Positions 7,092-9,398 of a stretch of DNA of 9,398 bases are shown here, piece after piece. The position numbers and the translations under genes are program-made. Location: assembly GCA_023248365.1 (NCBI GenBank), contig JAHFER010000050.1:1-9398 (forward strand), read 5' to 3'. Origin of the DNA: Nitrospirota bacterium (GTDB lineage: Bacteria > Nitrospirota > 9FT-COMBO-42-15 > HDB-SIOI813). Numbering within the stretch: the stretch's first letter is position 1; each line of letters opens with the position of its first letter. The notes below the pieces were generated by a model. The model did not search any database and was not told the origin of the DNA. It worked only from the letters and a program-made list of their open reading frames with translations.

Positions 7092-8255
7092 TTACTCTTT
7101 TTTCGCTGACATTGCCTCAATCAGTATCTTTGCCACTTCAGGCCTTGAGAACTCCGGAGGAGGGGTCATTCCGTTCCTCAACATCTCACGTACCTTTGTC
7201 CCTGAAAGAATTATATGCTCATTTGAATCATGGGGACAGGTTTTATATGATGCCATACTTGTACAGCGTTTGCAATAAAAAGTGTGTTCAAAAAACAGGG
7301 GCATTATACCAAGCTCACCATCTTCAAACTCATCAAATATATATTGGGCATCAAAGGTGCCATAATAGTTTCCTACTCCAGCGTGGTCCCTCCCAACTAT
7401 GAAATGAGTACAGCCATAGTTTTTTCTGCAGATTGCATGCCATATGGCCTCTCTCGGCCCTGCATATCTCATTGCCGCGGGAAAGACTGCAAGGAAGGTG
7501 CGGTCTTTGGGGTAGTAGTTTTCAAACAATGCCTCATAGCAGCGCATCCTGATCTCCGCAGATATGTCATCACCCTTTGTTGCTCCAACAAGCGGATGAA
7601 CCATCAGGCCGTCAACGACCTCAAGGGCAGTCTTCTGTATGTATTCATGGGCACGGTGAATCGGATTCCTTGTCTGAAATCCAACAACCCTTTTCCATCC
7701 CTTTTCCTGAAATACCTTTCTCGTATCAATAGGGTCAAGGCGGTACTGGATAAAGTCCTCATGTTTCGGCCTGTGTATCAGATCTATTTTCCCGCCTATA
7801 AGATGAGTCCCAATCTCATAGAGATACTTTACCCCTGGATGTTCCTGACTATCGGTTTTATAAACCTGTAATGCCTCTTTTTCCTTGTCATGAAGGAAGA
7901 CTTCTTCTACCATCATTACAGCAAGTTCATTCCCTTCATCATCAACCAGGGCGACCTCTTCTTTAACAGAAAGACTGTTTGCTGTTTGCTCATCAACTGC
8001 AAGTGTAACAGGTAAGGTCCAGGGAAGACCGTTCGTAAGGCGCATCGTATCCATAACAGAATGATAGTCATCTTTACACATAAATCCTTCCAGAGGACTC
8101 AGCGCGCCTATAGCTATCATCTCAAGATCTGACAACTCCCTCTTGTTTAACTTAATCTTTTTTAAATCCTTTGCCTTTAACTCTGCTAACTCCCTGTCTT
8201 TACCCCTCAATATCCGGTTGATTAACTTCCCGCCGTGTGGTACTGAATGTGACAT
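7092..8255 (-). CDS. sat: sulfate adenylyltransferase (ATP sulfurylase)
   Basis: The cytosolic enzyme that activates sulfate with ATP to adenosine 5'-phosphosulfate (APS) and pyrophosphate; the reverse direction is used by sulfur oxidisers. The 387 residues match the single-polypeptide Sat family, not the CysD/CysN type. The first active-site motif is QTRNPIHRAH (194-203, the HxxH-type nucleotide-binding element). GATKGDDI (224-231) and MRYAGPREAIWHA (262-274) follow, then GRDHAG (288-293). A C-terminal cysteine cluster, C328, C331 and C340 with a nearby histidine, matches the zinc site of Thermus-type and archaeal Sat proteins. No C-terminal APS-kinase domain is present. The ATG at 8255 has a strong AGGAGGAG Shine-Dalgarno 7 nt upstream. 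It follows the Sir-TusA gene on the same strand after a 116-bp gap holding a repeat element, suggesting a shared sulfur role. No APS reductase or aprAB is in view, so assimilatory versus dissimilatory use cannot be decided. Confidence 0.97.
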   Translation of the reverse strand: MSHSVPHGGKLINRILRGKDRELAELKAKDLKKIKLNKRELSDLEMIAIGALSPLEGFMCKDDYHSVMDTMRLTNGLPWTLPVTLAVDEQTANSLSVKEEVALVDDEGNELAVMMVEEVFLHDKEKEALQVYKTDSQEHPGVKYLYEIGTHLIGGKIDLIHRPKHEDFIQYRLDPIDTRKVFQEKGWKRVVGFQTRNPIHRAHEYIQKTALEVVDGLMVHPLVGATKGDDISAEIRMRCYEALFENYYPKDRTFLAVFPAAMRYAGPREAIWHAICRKNYGCTHFIVGRDHAGVGNYYGTFDAQYIFDEFEDGELGIMPLFFEHTFYCKRCTSMASYKTCPHDSNEHIILSGTKVREMLRNGMTPPPEFSRPEVAKILIEAMSAKKE

Positions 8256-8281
8256 TTAACTTCTCCTCCTTTTTTGGTTAA

Positions 8282-8352
8282 TGTCATTCCCACGAAAGTG
8301 GGAATCCAGCGCAATGGATTAGTTCCGGATTCATGCTTCCGCAGGAATGACA
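8282..8352. repeat. 71-bp miniature element with imperfect 26-bp terminal inverted repeats, each arm a hairpin
   Basis: The left arm (8282-8307) begins TGTCATTCCCACGAAAG. The right arm (8327-8352) is its inverted copy, matching at 20 of 26 positions. The left arm is itself a perfect hairpin: ATTCCCAC (8286-8293), GAAA loop, GTGGGAAT (8298-8305). The right arm is a similar hairpin with 7 of 8 pairs and a TTCC loop. About 19 bp separate the arms and no coding potential is seen. This matches the type of TGTCATTCC...GGAATGACA palindromic element commonly scattered between bacterial genes (general knowledge). It sits between the sir stop and the sat Shine-Dalgarno and, if transcribed, could fold and influence termination or mRNA processing there. 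Confidence 0.75.
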
Positions 8353-8371
8353 AGAAAAATAGCTAAGTAAC

Positions 8372-9398
8372 TTACGCCTTTTCTATGACAATTCTATAAT
8401 GCTTATCCTCAATCTTTTCTTCTTCCAAAATCTTGTGTCCTTCGTTCAGTACGCTTCTGGGCACATTCAGATACGGTTCGCCGTCGTCAATTACAATCTG
8501 AAGTACCTGCCCTGAGTCCATATCTTCAAGCTTTAGCTTTGTCTTTACAAAATTATACGGGCACGCAACACCTTTCAAATCCAGATACGCATCAATCTTC
8601 TTTTCCATTGTAGTTTCTACCTCCTCTTCTTTAACATTCTCTTCCCTCTTTTTAAATTTAAAGTTCTTATCAAGCTTACCATAAGCCTCCATGGATTCTT
8701 CAACAAGGAGTTTTGCAAGGGCCAGCTTTTCCTTAACCTTGTCTCCCAATGCAGGCTTACCGTATTCAACAAACAATGGTTCTACCTTCTCTGACACGAT
8801 ACATTTATCAATTATCTTGTCCTGAAATTCCCTTACAAGTTCAACTTCAACCTCTGTATCTATGCCGAACGGGACAAGCATCCCAGATGCAACGGAGATT
8901 ACAGCATTGTCAATACACTTTAAGGCATCTTCAACCTGACCGGCGCCAAACAGCATTTCCGCCCTTGACACCTCACGGCCGCCTGCCATCAGGGAATCTT
9001 CAATCAGATCTACCACACCTCCTGCACACTCACCTGCCCCAAGCTTTACAACAAATTCAGAGGTGGAACCCCAGTCTGAATAACTTTCCGGTGATTCTGC
9101 ATAAGATGGAATCGTGGTATATTTCCCCATAAAATCCTGCACGTAATCTAATCCGACCCGTTCAATATACTGGTAGAAGACCTCTCCCTGAATTCTCTCT
9201 TTCTGATAGAGGGATATTAGCTCTGATACCCCCTTTGGTATATTCCTCGCCGGAAGTTTTATATTGGAATCCCCCACAACTGCCCTTCCGTTTCCAACAC
9301 CACCCTTTAGATGTAACTGATAGTGCGGTACGAGCCTGCCTTCAATCTTTTTTGCCACGCCATGAAAGCCTATATCTGCAATATGGTGATGACCGCAG
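8372..9398 (-). CDS. siroheme/4Fe-4S sulfite (or nitrite) reductase C-terminal part fused to a TusA-like domain; 5' end outside window
   Basis: The frame is open to the right edge; 341 residues are visible, numbered from the Cys at 9397-9395. A GTG at 9358 is not the true start, because conserved sequence continues upstream of it: CGHHHIADIGFHG (1-13) holds the last cysteine of the paired siroheme/4Fe-4S motif of sulfite and nitrite reductases. RLVPHYQLHLKGG (21-33) and IKLPARNIP (46-54) continue the reductase half-domain to about residue 97. Residues about 113-250 are a helix-rich segment with three cysteines (ECAGG at 123-127, C161, C199) that I cannot assign firmly. After a charged linker (EENVKEEEVETT), residues about 270-341 are a TusA/SirA-like sulfur-carrier domain: LDLKGVACPYNFVKTKLKL with catalytic-type Cys279, but CPYN in place of CPxP. 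Adjacency to sat favours sulfite over nitrite. The catalytic N-terminal half is not in view. Confidence 0.9.
   Translation of the reverse strand, partial: CGHHHIADIGFHGVAKKIEGRLVPHYQLHLKGGVGNGRAVVGDSNIKLPARNIPKGVSELISLYQKERIQGEVFYQYIERVGLDYVQDFMGKYTTIPSYAESPESYSDWGSTSEFVVKLGAGECAGGVVDLIEDSLMAGGREVSRAEMLFGAGQVEDALKCIDNAVISVASGMLVPFGIDTEVEVELVREFQDKIIDKCIVSEKVEPLFVEYGKPALGDKVKEKLALAKLLVEESMEAYGKLDKNFKFKKREENVKEEEVETTMEKKIDAYLDLKGVACPYNFVKTKLKLEDMDSGQVLQIVIDDGEPYLNVPRSVLNEGHKILEEEKIEDKHYRIVIEKA
8606..8625 (-). promoter_or_regulatory. internal Shine-Dalgarno plus ATG at the Sir/TusA domain boundary
   Basis: Inside the fused gene, AGGAGGT (8625-8619) lies 10 nt upstream of an in-frame ATG (8608-8606), within the linker. 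Translation from this ATG would give a 78-residue TusA-like protein (MEKKIDAYLDLKG...) of typical stand-alone TusA length. The glutamate-rich linker (EEEV, codons GAA GAG GAG GTA) could create the motif by chance. Alternatively it is the leftover ribosome binding site of a once separate tusA gene, or a working internal start giving two products. The sequence is seen directly; its use is inference. Confidence 0.35.

Noticed and set aside
7284..7871. A 195-codon plus-strand open frame
   Set aside because: It is antisense to the conserved core of sat, with no ribosome binding site and no recognisable motifs.
9356..9358. GTG as the start of a 328-residue protein at the right end
   Set aside because: The frame stays open upstream and encodes the conserved CGHHHIADIGFHG reductase motif, so the gene is cut by the window edge.

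Overview
The window looks like a chromosomal stretch from a Gram-negative-type bacterium of moderate-to-low GC. It carries core housekeeping genes, two short intergenic repeat elements, a sulfur-metabolism cluster and a partial haem-based nitric-oxide sensor. There is no phage, IS element, CRISPR array, tRNA or rRNA. The lineage cannot be fixed from the sequence alone. The uppS-cdsA-dxr-rseP order, the siroheme reductase fused to a TusA-like domain, and intergenic repeats of the 'CCCTCACCCTAACCCTCTCCC' and 'TGTCATTCCC...GGGAATCC' kinds would fit a Nitrospirota or deltaproteobacterial-type organism. That placement is an inference with low confidence.

Left part (1-1633, minus strand): the N-terminal 163 residues of an H-NOX (haem-NO-binding) protein run off the left edge. 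Upstream of it is a 250-bp spacer with a perfect inverted repeat over a possible promoter and a short orphan coding-like stretch. Next comes a secreted, C-terminally membrane-anchored metallopeptidase of the gluzincin 'peptidase MA' type.

Centre (1805-6047, plus strand): a well-formed sigma70-like promoter precedes a tightly packed operon, uppS-cdsA-dxr-rseP. UppS makes the C55 lipid carrier for cell-wall synthesis. CdsA makes CDP-diacylglycerol for phospholipids. Dxr commits carbon to the MEP isoprenoid pathway, which feeds UppS. RseP is the intramembrane site-2 protease of envelope stress signalling. The genes overlap by 1 and 4 bp or are separated by 15 bp.

Right part (6066-9398, minus strand): in transcription order, a siroheme/4Fe-4S sulfite (or nitrite) reductase, cut by the right edge and fused through a helical segment to a C-terminal TusA-like domain; then sat (ATP sulfurylase); then purC (SAICAR synthetase). 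Each gap of about 120 bp holds a different repeat: a 71-bp element with imperfect 26-bp terminal inverted repeats between sir and sat, and a G-rich hairpin element directly against purC that appears to supply its ribosome binding site. sat and sir suggest sulfate activation and sulfite reduction encoded together, with sulfur possibly handed to the fused sulfur-carrier domain. No APS or PAPS reductase is visible.

The most interesting points are the Sir-TusA fusion, which has a strong internal Shine-Dalgarno and ATG exactly at the domain boundary; the purC start built on a repeat; and the H-NOX with a predicted NO-selective pocket and a possible operator.
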